Below are positions 1 through 10,338 of a stretch of 64,000 bases of DNA, one piece after another. How positions within the stretch are numbered: the stretch's first letter is position 1; each line of letters begins with the position of its first letter. The stretch spans positions 1,092,390 to 1,156,389 of the forward strand of contig BCHH01000002.1 in the NCBI GenBank assembly GCA_001599595.1. The letters run 5' to 3'. The translations under genes and the position numbers were made by a program. The notes beneath the pieces were generated by a model, which saw nothing but the letters and a program-made list of their open reading frames with translations, did no database searches and was not told the origin of the DNA. This DNA is from Beverwykella pulmonaria. Its lineage: Eukaryota > Ascomycota > Dothideomycetes > Pleosporales > Melanommataceae.

Positions 1-182
1 TCTATTCTTTTTCTTTTCCGTTGTGAAAGCTTTCCTATTGTGCTTCCGCCATCTTTGAGTAACCAATTATCAGTATCGCTGCGGTAGGGCAATGGGAGCC
101 GAGTGTATGCATCTTCAAAGCATATATTGCAATTCGCACTATAAAATTAGCAATTTCATTTGAAGGTGATTTTCACCATAGC

Positions 183-1352
183 TTACCATTGCTTCCTCCC
201 GTCCGATGAAAAAAAAGTAGAGCTTCGGCAGCCTGGTTTTGGGCATCGCTCATTTCGGCCAAATGCATGAGAATACTGGCCGATGATGAATGCCATGGTC
301 AAACTCATACCTGGCCTCAAGCCTTTAAAGTTGGACTTCGATATAACCTCTGATCGATTTAGGGGATCAAATAGCTCATACTCGTTAGCGGCGACTTTAG
401 GATGACCAGGGCCTGTTGAGAAATGGGCTAGAATTATAGCTTCGACTTTCTGTCACCTGTTCAGCATAACATAACAGGTGTTAAAGGTTAGTCATACGAG
501 CCAATCGAATTCTGATGGAATGGGGAGAATTCGTCCTAGAGCATCTTCAAATTTTACTGGGGCTTGAAACCAGGTGTATTGCAAAGCCGGAGTCGGTGAC
601 TCTTGCATTTTAACCAGGAGACTGATAACTCTAGCATTTGACTGCCATATCCTAGTTACTTGCTGTACTAATGTTTTCAGCTGCGGAATTACTTCGCTTG
701 CTGTTTGTTAGTACACTAGAAAATGATGTGGGTGAGGTTACTTGCCCTGTTATTGCTGTAGCAATCTTTTCCAGGGATGATAGTATACTCTGCGCAATCT
801 TACTAGTCGCCTCGGTATTCTCACGAACCTTGACAAGGCTCGTTTGAGCCCTTTCAACTGTTTCACCTGTCAAGTATGTGGAACATCTGAGCAAAGGTCA
901 GTTAGTTATGGCATGAACCGAGAAAGAAAAAATGCTTACAACTCCTCCGTGATCAGTCTCATATTTAGGCTCCCGACATGCGCTGCAACATACGCCCGCA
1001 AATTACGCACTTCATCAATCATAGTGAATCCCCACCGCAGCTTTTGAGTCCATATCTTCATCTTGGATATTTCGGGCTGGCCGGCTAGACCCTCAAACTT
1101 CTTAAGCTTGCCGGCGAATTCGTCCAGAACATGTGTACACATAAGCGCAGCGACCTTAATGCTCACAACGGACATCTGCCGTTCCGGTGGAGCTTTTAAG
1201 CGCTCGATTTGATGCAAAGCTCGCTGGAGGCCGTGTAGCTCAAGCATGAGCTCTTGATATTCAGATCTAGCAGAGATGCGGAGAATCGTGATAATGTCTT
1301 TGATAAGCTTGCCGGCGGCAATGAAGTCGCCGACTGCGAAACCGAATGACAT
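183..1352 (-). CDS. Fungal ubiquitin-like-domain protein (ULD_2 type) with N-terminal NLR-like helical region
   Basis: The protein opens with a helical region (start MSFGFAVGDFIAAGKLIKDI) like the N-termini of fungal STAND/NLR-associated proteins. It ends in a ubiquitin-like module recognisable from FEDALGRILPIPSEFDW, GHPKVAANEYELFDP and RPGMSLTMAFIIGQY, then a CPKPGC stretch. Exon 1 is 1352-940, with donor GTAAGC and acceptor before 886. A second intron, probably about 100 nt, lies around 740-640. A third of 48 nt (GTATGACTAAC... CAG) interrupts the domain near 490-440. The stop is at 183-185. The second junction is the weakest; phase 0 from GGGCAA to TCAAATGCT keeps the frame. The role is unknown; related proteins are common, expanded and often strain-variable in filamentous ascomycetes. 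I see no nucleotide-binding domain, so this is a stand-alone member. Confidence 0.72.
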
Positions 1353-2041
1353 TATGATCGATTACAAGGCGTATAATGTAATGACACGAGGGGTTGTGAA
1401 AATTGGTGGATGGAGAAGGCTGGCAGGCATCAGAATTGAGGCCTGGCTGTGCTTATGTCATGTGAAGCATCAGAATGGCAGTCACATGCATATTATGAGT
1501 GGTCAGGCTGAAGTAAATAATTTTATCTCAGACTTAAGTTAAAATGCAGCAAAGTATTTGCCAAATTGGCGAAAAAGAGGGTGCTTGCGGGAGAGCATTC
1601 TTTCACACTAGTCAGCATGGCCAAAATCACAGAGGCACTTAAATCCCAAGCTGAAATGAGGAGGCTATCTGGAAATATGCTTCCAGTTGCGGAATCAGAT
1701 CCTTGATATTCATCATCCTGATATAGTGCCTTCGTCTGAACATATGGCAAATGGTGAATCACAACCCTCTCTTGTAGAATACATGTGAGAGTGAGTTGAT
1801 AAAAATTGGGATGGGGAAGGCGAGGTGGCGAGTGGAGCGAAGTGAGAGGTAGAGGTTGAGTTTTGTGTGAAGATGAAAGAGGATGGCTCTATGTAATGGC
1901 GTTATGTGGAATGCGCACCACGACCTCACGTTAATCTCTCGACTCTTTACAGAAATTCTAGCAACGGGCTAAAAGGATCGTTCATGACCTACGGAGTACT
2001 TCTGTAGATGCTAGAGTTTCCTATATACTCCTACTACCACT
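1353..2041. other. Intergenic, no gene seen
   Basis: This holds the 5' flank of the ubiquitin-like gene and the 3' flank of the DUF8021 gene. A short minus-strand ORF (1523-1762) has no recognisable motif. Nothing else is supported. Confidence 0.5.
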
Positions 2042-2806
2042 TCACTTCCCCGTGACAGTAATAGTATGCACGTATCTCAATTTTCCCCCTTCAATCCTAA
2101 ACTCATGACTATCCGGGATTCCCGCAAAGCTCAAGAACACGCCTACAGTCCCATACTCCTCATCAATAACATACCTCCTGTTCTTCAGCTCAACACCGCT
2201 CGGGATACCCACATTGCAGCTATCACTCGGCTCGCCCTTCCCAGTATAAGACCCGCCTTCTAGTCGCGCACAGGGCGTACCCCAGGGTACTTTGGTGTTC
2301 TTGTCCTTGAAGACGTCACAGTAGGCGTCGGCTGCAGCTTGAATCACGGCGCGGGTGTCACGTTTATCTTCAGGGATAGGCGTCCATGCTTCTTTCGATG
2401 CCCATTTTAGTGTGCCGGCAGCGTCGAAAAGCCAGTCGCCTTTGTCGGTGACGAGGGTTTCAACCTTGGTGATGATACCGTCTGTGAGGTGGATTTGTGT
2501 ACCCAGGACGTAAGGGTGCTTGGAGTCAGTGATGATAACCTCGGTGTACGTAGAGCAATTGGTGGAGTCGTGTTGGCTACGCGTGAAATCGATCTTTTGA
2601 GCCGTGGATAGGATACCCTTGGTGATGTCGGCCTTCTTGTCGTTCTCGAAGTATGCGAGACTGCTGGAGACAGGTGCGAGAGTGCCCGGCTTTCCTCCCG
2701 TCTGAGCGGCAACGTAGCTATCTGTGACTGATTTGAGGAGAGTCTTGTCGCATTCAGCCGCGAGGGCCACAGCGAGGCCGGTGAGGCCAAAGAAGAGGTG
2801 ACGCAT
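2042..2806 (-). CDS. Small secreted protein, DUF8021 type
   Basis: This is a single-exon gene for 254 residues. Residues 1-17 (MRHLFFGLTGLAVALAA) form a signal peptide with a good cleavage site before ECDK. The rest looks like a compact extracellular domain with five cysteines and repeated beta-rich segments, ending HTITVTGK. It resembles the fungal DUF8021 family: a SVTDSYVAAQ start, an IIxDxKHPYVLGTQ motif and a C-terminal SGVELKNRRYVIDEE...GxVGVFLSFAGIPDSHEFR segment. No enzymatic function is known to me for this family, although the fold-like pattern suggests a small ligand-binding domain. The start is fixed by the signal peptide. A palindromic TATA-like CTTATAAG sits about 70 bp upstream. 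It could act as a secreted effector, but nothing in the sequence proves that. Confidence 0.82.
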   Translation of the reverse strand: MRHLFFGLTGLAVALAAECDKTLLKSVTDSYVAAQTGGKPGTLAPVSSSLAYFENDKKADITKGILSTAQKIDFTRSQHDSTNCSTYTEVIITDSKHPYVLGTQIHLTDGIITKVETLVTDKGDWLFDAAGTLKWASKEAWTPIPEDKRDTRAVIQAAADAYCDVFKDKNTKVPWGTPCARLEGGSYTGKGEPSDSCNVGIPSGVELKNRRYVIDEEYGTVGVFLSFAGIPDSHEFRIEGGKLRYVHTITVTGK

Positions 2807-3314
2807 GCTGGTCGATGGGTTGAAAAGAAATTGGCGCAGTTGAAGGGTAGAGTGTGCAGAGTGCGTTTGTTGGATCTTATAAGTAGCCTACCCCTTGGCT
2901 GTAAAGTTATCCGGCACTTCGCATGTACATGGATAATTCAAGCACTGTCCAGTCCTTGATAAGTTGTCCACTCTCAACAGAGAACCGTGATGACGACTCG
3001 TGTTGAAGAACCTCAAGGTTAATATAGGTCGACGTTATTGGCCTGCATAGATTGATAGCGGGGAGCGATGATGAAACTCCAGTTATACACTCGGCAGTTG
3101 GGCCTGATCACCTATGGTAGACACACAATATTTTGCCTATTTTCAAGGCGTTTTCTCGATGAGGATATCAAATAGGCAGGTCCTCGAGAGTACAGTACAG
3201 GTGAGCATAGCAATTTTTGTTCTACCCACTTCATACTGCAGAATGGTCAACCTGGCCCCGACGGAGGATTGAAATACTATCCAAGTTGGTTAATGGTATT
3301 GTTGTACAGAGTCC
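2807..3314. other. Intergenic, no gene seen
   Basis: This is the promoter of the secreted DUF8021 gene and the 3' flank of RPC31. Apart from the TATA-like site I see no ORF or RNA gene. Confidence 0.5.
2876..2883 (-). promoter_or_regulatory. TATA-like element upstream of the secreted DUF8021 gene
   Basis: The palindrome CTTATAAG lies 70 bp before the ATG at 2806, a plausible TATA position. The assignment rests on sequence and spacing only. Confidence 0.3.
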
Positions 3315-4343
3315 CTATTCGTATGTATTTTCGTACGGATCGCCGTCGTCGATGTCATCGTCGTCTCCGTTATCGAAGTACTGTTCCGCGTTGTAATCAT
3401 CGCCCGATTCCTCGGAGTCACTTGAAGCAGCGGAGAAGTCCTCGTCCTCGTCGACAGCATCTGGCTTCTCGTCGTCTTCCTCGACTTCCTCATCTTCGTC
3501 GGCGTCCTCGTCAGCTTCCTCTCCATTCAGATCTTCGCGGGCGCGCTGGTCTTCTTCTTTTAAATAACGGTCAATTCGGGTCACAGCAGTGACCTTGGAT
3601 ACAGAGAGCAGTTTCCGCTTCTTAACTGACCCTTCACCGACTGTGTCGCCGTCTGCAACCTTTGGGGTATTGTCTAGTATGGAGCGCAATTCCGGTGGGA
3701 AGAGATCCACGACTGGTATCCGTTAGCTGCTGCTGCTTCCGCGCTGAGCACTTCTCTTTATTCGCACTCACCATATGGGCGTGTGTCTAGCTTTGGTATT
3801 CTACGCCGCACTTTCAAGTACTTGGATGTGTATGTCTGGTTGTCCGCGAATGGGTTGAATAGTGAGGCTTCTGTGGGCGCAGGCTGATTCGCTTTTCGTT
3901 TCATGCCATTCTTCATACCATCATTCAGAATTGTGTAGAAGGGACCTTCGTGTATGCGGTCGCGCACGGCTAGATAGTGTTGGACTGTGGCACTCTCGTC
4001 ATTGGTAGGCGGCGGTGCTTGCGGTGGTGGGGCGTCCTGCGCGGGTTAGTACTGGAAGCGCATACTTCAGTTGGGGCTGTGACTGCGACCGCGACTGGCG
4101 AATCGCAGCTTCGACATGTTGCAATGCGCAAAGCGAATATGGTGTAGAGTGCGGTATTCCTGCTGCAATAGAGATGAAGAGAAGAAAGAGGCTGCTCACT
4201 GGAAAGCGCTCGGCAGGTGCCTTCTGGATCTCCAGTCCCGACAGGTCCCAGTTGAGCTCGACGCCGCCGATACTGACGGTCCCTGGCGCTGAGCGGTAGC
4301 CACCACGCCCTCCTCCTCGACCTCCTCGCCCTCCAGGTGCCAT
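3315..4343 (-). CDS. RPC31: DNA-directed RNA polymerase III subunit Rpc31 (C31/RPC7)
   Basis: Three exons (4343-4200, 4036-3772, 3712-3315) give 268 residues. Rpc31 is a Pol III-specific subunit. With Rpc82 and Rpc34 it forms the trimer that contacts TFIIIB and opens tRNA and 5S promoters. The visible signature is a Gly/Arg-rich N-terminus (RGGRGGGRGGYRS), a central block with HEGPFYTILNDG and FNPFADNQTYTSKYLKVRRR, the conserved LFPPELRSIL, then a long acidic tail (EADEDADEDEEVEEDDE) ending DYNAEQYFDNGDDDD. Tail and length fit the family. Introns begin GTGAGC and GTGAGT and end CAG, in phases 0 and 1. It is divergent from HSM3 across a 575-bp spacer. Confidence 0.88.
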
Positions 4344-4918
4344 ACTATGGGTTTGTGGGCAACGCGCTCGCTGCTAGGCGCAAATACTGAGGTAGAGAGA
4401 AAAAGAGAGAAGGGTCACGATTAGGTCTGTAGTCAGAAGTCGGGTGCGCTTGAGGACGGACCTTGCGCCGGCTTTTTTCGGTGGGGCACCGCAGCCGAGC
4501 CTGCCTTCATTTCCCCGCCAAAGCTCCGCCATCATCCCACCACCGCCAGACGCCTGTGTTTACTCTCGTCGCCGTAGGAGATCGCCAAAGTTCTGTTGAA
4601 TAGAGAGCCTTCCTTGGTACCGGAAAGGCTCGAGTTCTTGCAAGGTGGATATTTGGCCGCTCGTTGCTGAACGTTACAACTTAGGTCCTTTCACAGCCGG
4701 CCCCAGGAGGGAGCTTGCGAACCACCGAGACGCGACAGATCTTACATATACTATCCAAGACGCGTCTACTTGGCTTTTCTACGCGTAATCACATGGGTGG
4801 AACTAGAACCTTCTCCTAACCATCGCTACGTCACGCTTACTTACCAGGATCGTGCGTAGGCAGGTCGTCTTTGCACCCTCGCCTTTCACCATATCTGCCC
4901 CTAGCAATATCTCCTATC
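4344..4918. promoter_or_regulatory. Divergent promoter region between RPC31 and HSM3
   Basis: This 575-bp spacer separates two divergent housekeeping genes. It is GC-rich in the middle, with no canonical TATA and no ORF of note. Shared promoter activity is inferred from the layout. Confidence 0.45.
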
Positions 4919-6834
4919 ATGGCAGAGCCACCCGCCGTCTTGGCCGAGCTGTCGGCACACCTGCACAAGGTTGACCAAGATCCTGCTACCCCGCTAGACA
5001 TAGAGCTCCTGGAGCAATGCGAGCTGTTCACAAGCACGCCAGAATACCGCACCCAGCTGTGGAACGAGACGCAGCCCCTCTTTCTGCAGTTGGCCGGTCT
5101 GCTGCCCAAAATCCAACAGGATCCGTCGCCTGTCATACGCTTCATCGCGAAATTGGCCGTCCCATATCGTTTCGAGGACATCAAGGATCTGGGGTTTGAG
5201 ATTGGCCTCGATCTGGATGCCACACCTTTCCATAGCCTAATCCTCTCCTTGTTGGAGAAGGCTGCCGCGAGTAGCCACGATGCTCAGGCACTAGCAAACA
5301 GACCTGCTGTTATATCGGCCGTTGTCCGCCTATGGCTGTGCACCAAGGACACCGGAATAGCCACTCAGGCCGCTGACCTCCTCATCTCCTTATTACGAGT
5401 CTCCAAGAATGAACCAATGTCTGTGCCAGGTGAGGCTCAGTTGCACAGTTATGGAACAGGCCCAATCTGGAAACGACTCTTCAACGACCGGGACATATAC
5501 TCGCTCTACTATCAGTACACGTACTTCTTGAACTTCACAGCATCCCCGCTCCTCAACAAGCGCGACAAGACCGTTTGTCAGGCGAGACTACTAGAATGGC
5601 TACCCAGAGTCGGCAAGATGGACTGGAGTACCATTATCTCCGGTCACGGTTCCGATGCGGAGCGGGAGGTTGGACTTTCCGAATCTGAAGGTCTTCTTCA
5701 TTACGCGGCTTTGAAGATGGTGAAGACCGCGGACGACATCCTGATGCATATGACACTCATCAACTTCTTCAGTGATCTCATCACAACGGTGAGAACGAAG
5801 CCACACCTTACGCAAGTGCCCTCAGTAGACAATACAGACTACCCGGTTCAATCTAACCGTGTAGCAGGCATTACGATTCGAGCCTGTCTCTGGACTTCGT
5901 CAAAGACCAAGGCATTCACAAGGAGATTATCAGACTTCATACGGACCCGAATCCAAGCATGGAGCAGTCTTTTCTGGGCACCCGAACCGCACACTACATC
6001 AGCGAATACGCCATCACGTACCCGGAGAACTTTGAGAAGAGTTCAGAGTTGAGTGTCATCCGCCAGTTCATCCAACGCAACATCTCCAGGTGTGAGCCCA
6101 ACGATCTCAACATTCTTGTTTCGATGCCGCGTCAAACTCTCATTCCCCGCACGTCGGCTGGTTTTGCCTGGGGTGACTGTGTCTTGTTAGATGTACCAAT
6201 CGTCAAGACCAGGCCGGAAGCACTCAAGACACTCGCGACAGTGTTCCACGGTCCGCCAAAGGCACCCATCACCTTTCCTCAAGTCGAATCCGTGGACATC
6301 GATAGAAGGCGAAATGAGGTCGAACGGATCTACGCCCGCATCCTCACGTCCCTCTACTACACCAAGAACCCCACCATGTTTGCCAACATTGTTACTCACT
6401 CAGAAACAATCGCCATCAAGGAGAACGCCCTCGCTGCATTAGCATTACTTAGAGCAATCATCACATCAGACTGGGAGGCCAACATCCCTCCAGACCTCAT
6501 CCCAGACACGGAGCCGATATTTCTACGTCTCCAGGAATTTCCCAAGACCGGTATCGACGTGATTCTTGACCCAAGTCTAAGTGGAGGTGTGCTCCCCTCT
6601 CTACTTAAGCCTGCTACCTCGTTTTCCAACCTGGTTGGCGGTCACGGCGATGCGGAGGATGCAGCCTATCAGGTTGCGATGGCGAAATTTGACGTACTGA
6701 AAGCGCTCGGGAAGAGGCTGGAACAAGAGGGTAGGCGACAGGACGTTCTCACAATGGTGCAGAGGAGGATTTCGGAGGGTCCGTGGGGTGTCAGTGGTGG
6801 TGTAGGAAGCAGAATTGGTACCCTTGATCTCTAA
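4919..6834 (+). CDS. HSM3: Hsm3-like 19S proteasome assembly chaperone (PSMD5/S5b type)
   Basis: Two exons (4919-5811 and 5868-6834) encode 619 residues of all-helical, HEAT/ARM-like sequence. Yeast Hsm3 binds the C-terminus of Rpt1 and helps build the proteasome base; it is also named a mismatch-repair protein. Family-like blocks are IELLEQCELFTSTPEYRTQLW, LISLLRVSK, LHYAALKMVKTADDILMHM and LDFVKDQGIHKEIIRLHT. The start is the ATG at 4919, reading MAEPPAVLAEL; an upstream in-frame ATG at 4871 would add 16 unlikely residues. The intron uses a GC donor (GCAAGT at 5812) and ends at GTAGCAG (5867). No GT donor in reach keeps the frame, whereas this one gives HLTHYDSSLSLDF. Family assignment is by pattern and is good but not certain. 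Confidence 0.8.
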
Positions 6835-8459
6835 GCTAGGGTGAGTATTCCCACGTCAACGAGACCAGTGGATGCTGAATTCTACCCAGTATGCAATTGA
6901 ATGCCTTTCTCATTGAAGAATTACTTTACTCGGCAATCAAGCCAGTCATGCTAACATTGCGTTATTTCTTGTCTCTGCGCACTCACTGAGCGTCATCTAT
7001 CAAACCTCTCAGCTCATGCAGACTCCCCATCGAACTGTGCACTTCAGCCTTCTATTTGTGCCTTTAGCCCACCACAAGATATATCTCTACCAATTCTTTA
7101 GTTCTCCGCGTCGAGCTTCCCGGATTCCTGCCGACTCGCACCCTCTCGTAGAATACTACATCTGGGAGTACAACAACGGCGCCGGAGCCGCGCAGGGCGC
7201 GCCAAGATTGGCTCGCTCGTACGCGGCGGGCCCACGTATGATATCTGAAAGCACCAACAAGTCAACCAGCCATCTATCTAAAGCATGCCGACCTTCTAGC
7301 AGTACATCTCCGTCCAGCGAACGATGTGGCCCGGCAGCGGCACGGTTACTATTAGTAACCACTCACGTGCCACTTCGACGCCTGGAACGCTGCGAGCTTG
7401 AACTTGGGCTCACTTAACTACCAGACCCTTTCTACAGAGGGCTAGGGAAATGCTAGCGGGAACGCTAAGTACACGATTAGCTAGATAAATCCCAGGGTGG
7501 ACATGGAGAGTAAGGTGCTACCTGGCGCGTGGTTGAGTAGCCTGGGTTTCTTGCGAATTAAACCATGATTTAGCATCTTAGTCAAACATTAAAACGCCAA
7601 AACTTTACTTAGTCCACTCTCTTATTGTAAGGAAAGCAACATGCTAAAACTTAGCCTGCGCAAGAGTAGCGAAACATATAAAGTTCTCCTGGAGGATAGT
7701 AGTGGCACTGCAGGAGGAGAGCTCGCCTTGGTGATATTTAGAGAGTCACGTGGAGGAATGTTTCCTCAACTCTAAGAACACCCGGGTAAGGGGAGAGCCC
7801 AGAGTCAAGAATCAAACCTTAGACTCTTTTCCGGCAAGCAAGAAACTTGTACCCGCTCTTAGTCAACCCGACCTTGTTTCACTACCATTTTACAATTGTA
7901 ATGCATGACATCACGACCACGTACCCCACACCCCGCAAATCCTTAAGTCTCTTCCGTCGCAGTTCCTGAATTCTGACCCCCAAGCCCCCCCAAAATGTCC
8001 GAGAATAGACTTGTGCAGCCATCATCCCACCTGAAAGTTACATCTATCCAGGTTTGGATAATGCATGCGCCTTGGATTGCGACTATGGCGCAGCTGTGGC
8101 GTTGTACGCTTGAATGACGTAGATGTGGCGTGTTTCGTGTGCAGAGAAAGAGTAAGAACTTGATTAAAGAGACAATGGCTGCATGCAGCATCTTGCATAC
8201 ACCAATCTGTTCCTCGACATTTTCTGGCGATTATTGTTGTTCTTGGATTATTAGAGACATCGTCATAGAAACCTCATCCCGTGGTGTAGTGGTGCCACCG
8301 CCCCATCAAAACATTATTCTTGATCCGGAACTCGTCCAAAATCTGCCTTTTAACGGAGCAACGCCTGTCACCGCCGCCATCTTCCCTATTTCAAACCAAC
8401 TCTACATATCCATCCTCCTGTAACAAACTCGAGCAACGTTCACGACCAGCGGGCGTCCA
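6835..8459. other. Intergenic region, no supported gene
   Basis: This is 1.6 kb between HSM3 and the next small gene. A GC-rich plus-strand ORF (7016-7417) has no recognisable motif. A perfect short palindrome, GGTTACT-ATT-AGTAACC, lies at 7344-7360. I see no RNA gene or transposon. Confidence 0.4.
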
Positions 8460-8939
8460 ATGAAAGAAGTCAACATGACGAGCCCAACGTACTCACACCC
8501 GCAAATCATCGTCTCGGAATACACACGCACGTCCGAAGACTTGATGCGACGCACCACATCCGAAGACTCGCGGTGCACATCTACATCCTCTACACACACT
8601 CGCTCCCAACGCTCCCATTCGCAATACTCGCAACCCTCAAACTCGCGTTTCAGCTCTTATGAAGATGAGAACGAAGACCAAGACCAAAATCAATACTCAC
8701 ACCCCGGGACACGCATATACACCACAGAAATGCATCAAGGTGATGATGACGACGAGGAAGACGAGGGTGAAGCGGAGGTGGAGACTGTGAGGAGCATGGA
8801 GGATGAGACAATGAGGCGGAAACGCGATTATGCTATTCAGTTGAGCAAGATTATGGGTAGTCAGTTGGTTAGTGGGATTAGTAAGTCGTCGAGGGCGGAG
8901 GCGAGGGAGAGGGCGGGGCTAAAGGGGATGGGGAGGTAA
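8460..8939 (+). CDS. Hypothetical acidic, serine-rich protein
   Basis: This is a single-exon ORF for up to 159 residues. It is low in complexity: a Ser/Thr/Gln-rich middle (THTRSQRSHSQYSQPSNSRF) is followed by an acidic run (DDDDEEDEGEAEVE) and a basic, helical C-terminus (RRKRDYAIQLSKIMGSQL...) ending LKGMGR. No domain is recognised. The start could be 8460 or the second ATG at 8475 (MTSPTYS). The even codon pattern, the conserved-looking C-terminal helix and a similar layout in the next gene favour a real small gene, probably an intrinsically disordered protein. Function is unknown. Confidence 0.55.
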   Translation: MKEVNMTSPTYSHPQIIVSEYTRTSEDLMRRTTSEDSRCTSTSSTHTRSQRSHSQYSQPSNSRFSSYEDENEDQDQNQYSHPGTRIYTTEMHQGDDDDEEDEGEAEVETVRSMEDETMRRKRDYAIQLSKIMGSQLVSGISKSSRAEARERAGLKGMGR

Positions 8940-9349
8940 ACAAACAAGAGATGGAAGGAATGGGCTGGTCCTGTTTTGCTGAATTAGATATACCAGTAAG
9001 CGTAAGGCTTACGGTGCCCAGTACATGAATATTCTGACATACCAAAGCAGAATGGAAATTTTTTCGAATTCTAGTCTGCAAATAGTTAAGTGAGATGCAC
9101 GTATAATGTTGCCAGTGTAGGTGTCAGCTCAGGCCTAAAGCAGTAAGACGTTATGCGAATGTTCACCACGGGATCGGCAGATCGACACAAGGCGCAGCCC
9201 AACCCCAGCCTTGTGACGCAAGACTCTGAATCCTACCACTTCCTACTCTGTGTATGAGCATTAAAGAAGCATCAGAATGGTCACCACGACTCTACAACGA
9301 TTAGCCAATATTGACAACTGCATTCCGCTACCAGTCTCCACCTACAAAC
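8940..9349. other. Intergenic, no gene seen
   Basis: This short spacer separates two co-oriented small genes. Nothing in it is recognisable. Confidence 0.45.
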
Positions 9350-9701
9350 ATGGCAACCAACCCAACTTCGTCGAAAGGTGCTCCATCTCCCCTCTCCCTG
9401 CACACTCTCTAATCCCATTTTAGAACTCGAACCAGAACCTTCTAACCCTATAACCACCTCCAAATCCTCTAAGAAAGACAAACTCCTCTCACACATACTC
9501 CCATCCTACTCTTCATCCAAGAAGGAAGAAAAGGACATGTCGCCTCAGCTCCAAGAAGCTATTGAACAGATGAAAGAACGGAAGGCGCAGAAGTTGGAGG
9601 AGATGGAGAGGGAGGGAAAGAAACCGAATGCGAGGACGTCGAGGACGAGTGCTTTTGAGGGTGGGGGTGTTTTCCAGGGGGGGTTAGGGGGGATTAGTTG
9701 A
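9350..9701 (+). CDS. Small lysine/glutamate-rich hypothetical protein
   Basis: Two exons (9350-9377 and 9424-9701) give 101 residues. The 46-nt intron runs GTGCTC to TTTTAG with a CTAAT branch. The product starts MATNPTSSKELEPEPS. It has a charged helical centre (IEQMKERKAQKLEEMERE) that could form a coiled coil, and a glycine-rich end (FEGGGVFQGGLGGIS). No family is recognised. The intron is supported because it joins an ATG in reasonable context to the long open second exon. It may be a small conserved fungal protein of unknown role. Confidence 0.55.
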
Positions 9702-10338
9702 AGGTAGGGGGTTGTGGGGCTACCTGGTTGCGAGGTATGCAAAGGGAGTTGGTATTTTGACGAATGATTTCTTTTGGCTTCGAGTCTCATAAAGGGAGGC
9801 TGCAAGTCTTTGTGAAAGGGGATTTGCAAACAAGGCATGTAACGCAAAGGAATAAAGGAGCCCCTTTTTACAGAATCGTACAACATTGAGAGCGGCTTGT
9901 ATGCAATACGGACGCTAGCAGGTTTTTCTTTGCCTTTGATTCCATCGGTTATACTATTATCTCGCGAATTTTCCCAATCTGAGCGTCGAGGGATCAATAC
10001 GAGACGGATTAGTCTGTAAACCTCTTTCGACGATCTCATGACGTCTGGCCCCAAATCTCCATTATGTATCACTTGAACAGAGGCAAAGGAGAAAGTGAGG
10101 TCAGCTTACTGTTTTCGCTAATTTTTGAGATTCTACGCCATTTCTACCGAGTCTCACCTCAGGGACGGAATATCGTAGCGCGGTTCTGGGTGCGGAATAA
10201 AAATGTAGTAGCTATCACCTTATAACATCAAAGACGTAGTCCTCGCCATGAAATTTTATTCTTATGAAGGCTTGAGAGCGATTTCAGACAATCAAATGCC
10301 ATTTGTTGCAAAATTTGGTGTTAAATTTTAACTTGCAA
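9702..10338. other. Intergenic between convergent genes
   Basis: These are the 3' flanks of the small gene and of the membrane glycoprotein. The minus-strand ORF at 9545-10072 overlaps the preceding gene and has no motif. Nothing else is supported. Confidence 0.45.

Noticed and set aside
7344..7360. Perfect palindrome GGTTACT-ATT-AGTAACC as a regulatory or RNA element
   Set aside because: Too short and isolated; no gene start or RNA fold around it to support a role.
7016..7417. Plus-strand ORF of 133 codons
   Set aside because: GC-rich chance opening with a counter-ORF on the other strand, no motif and no splice-supported extension.
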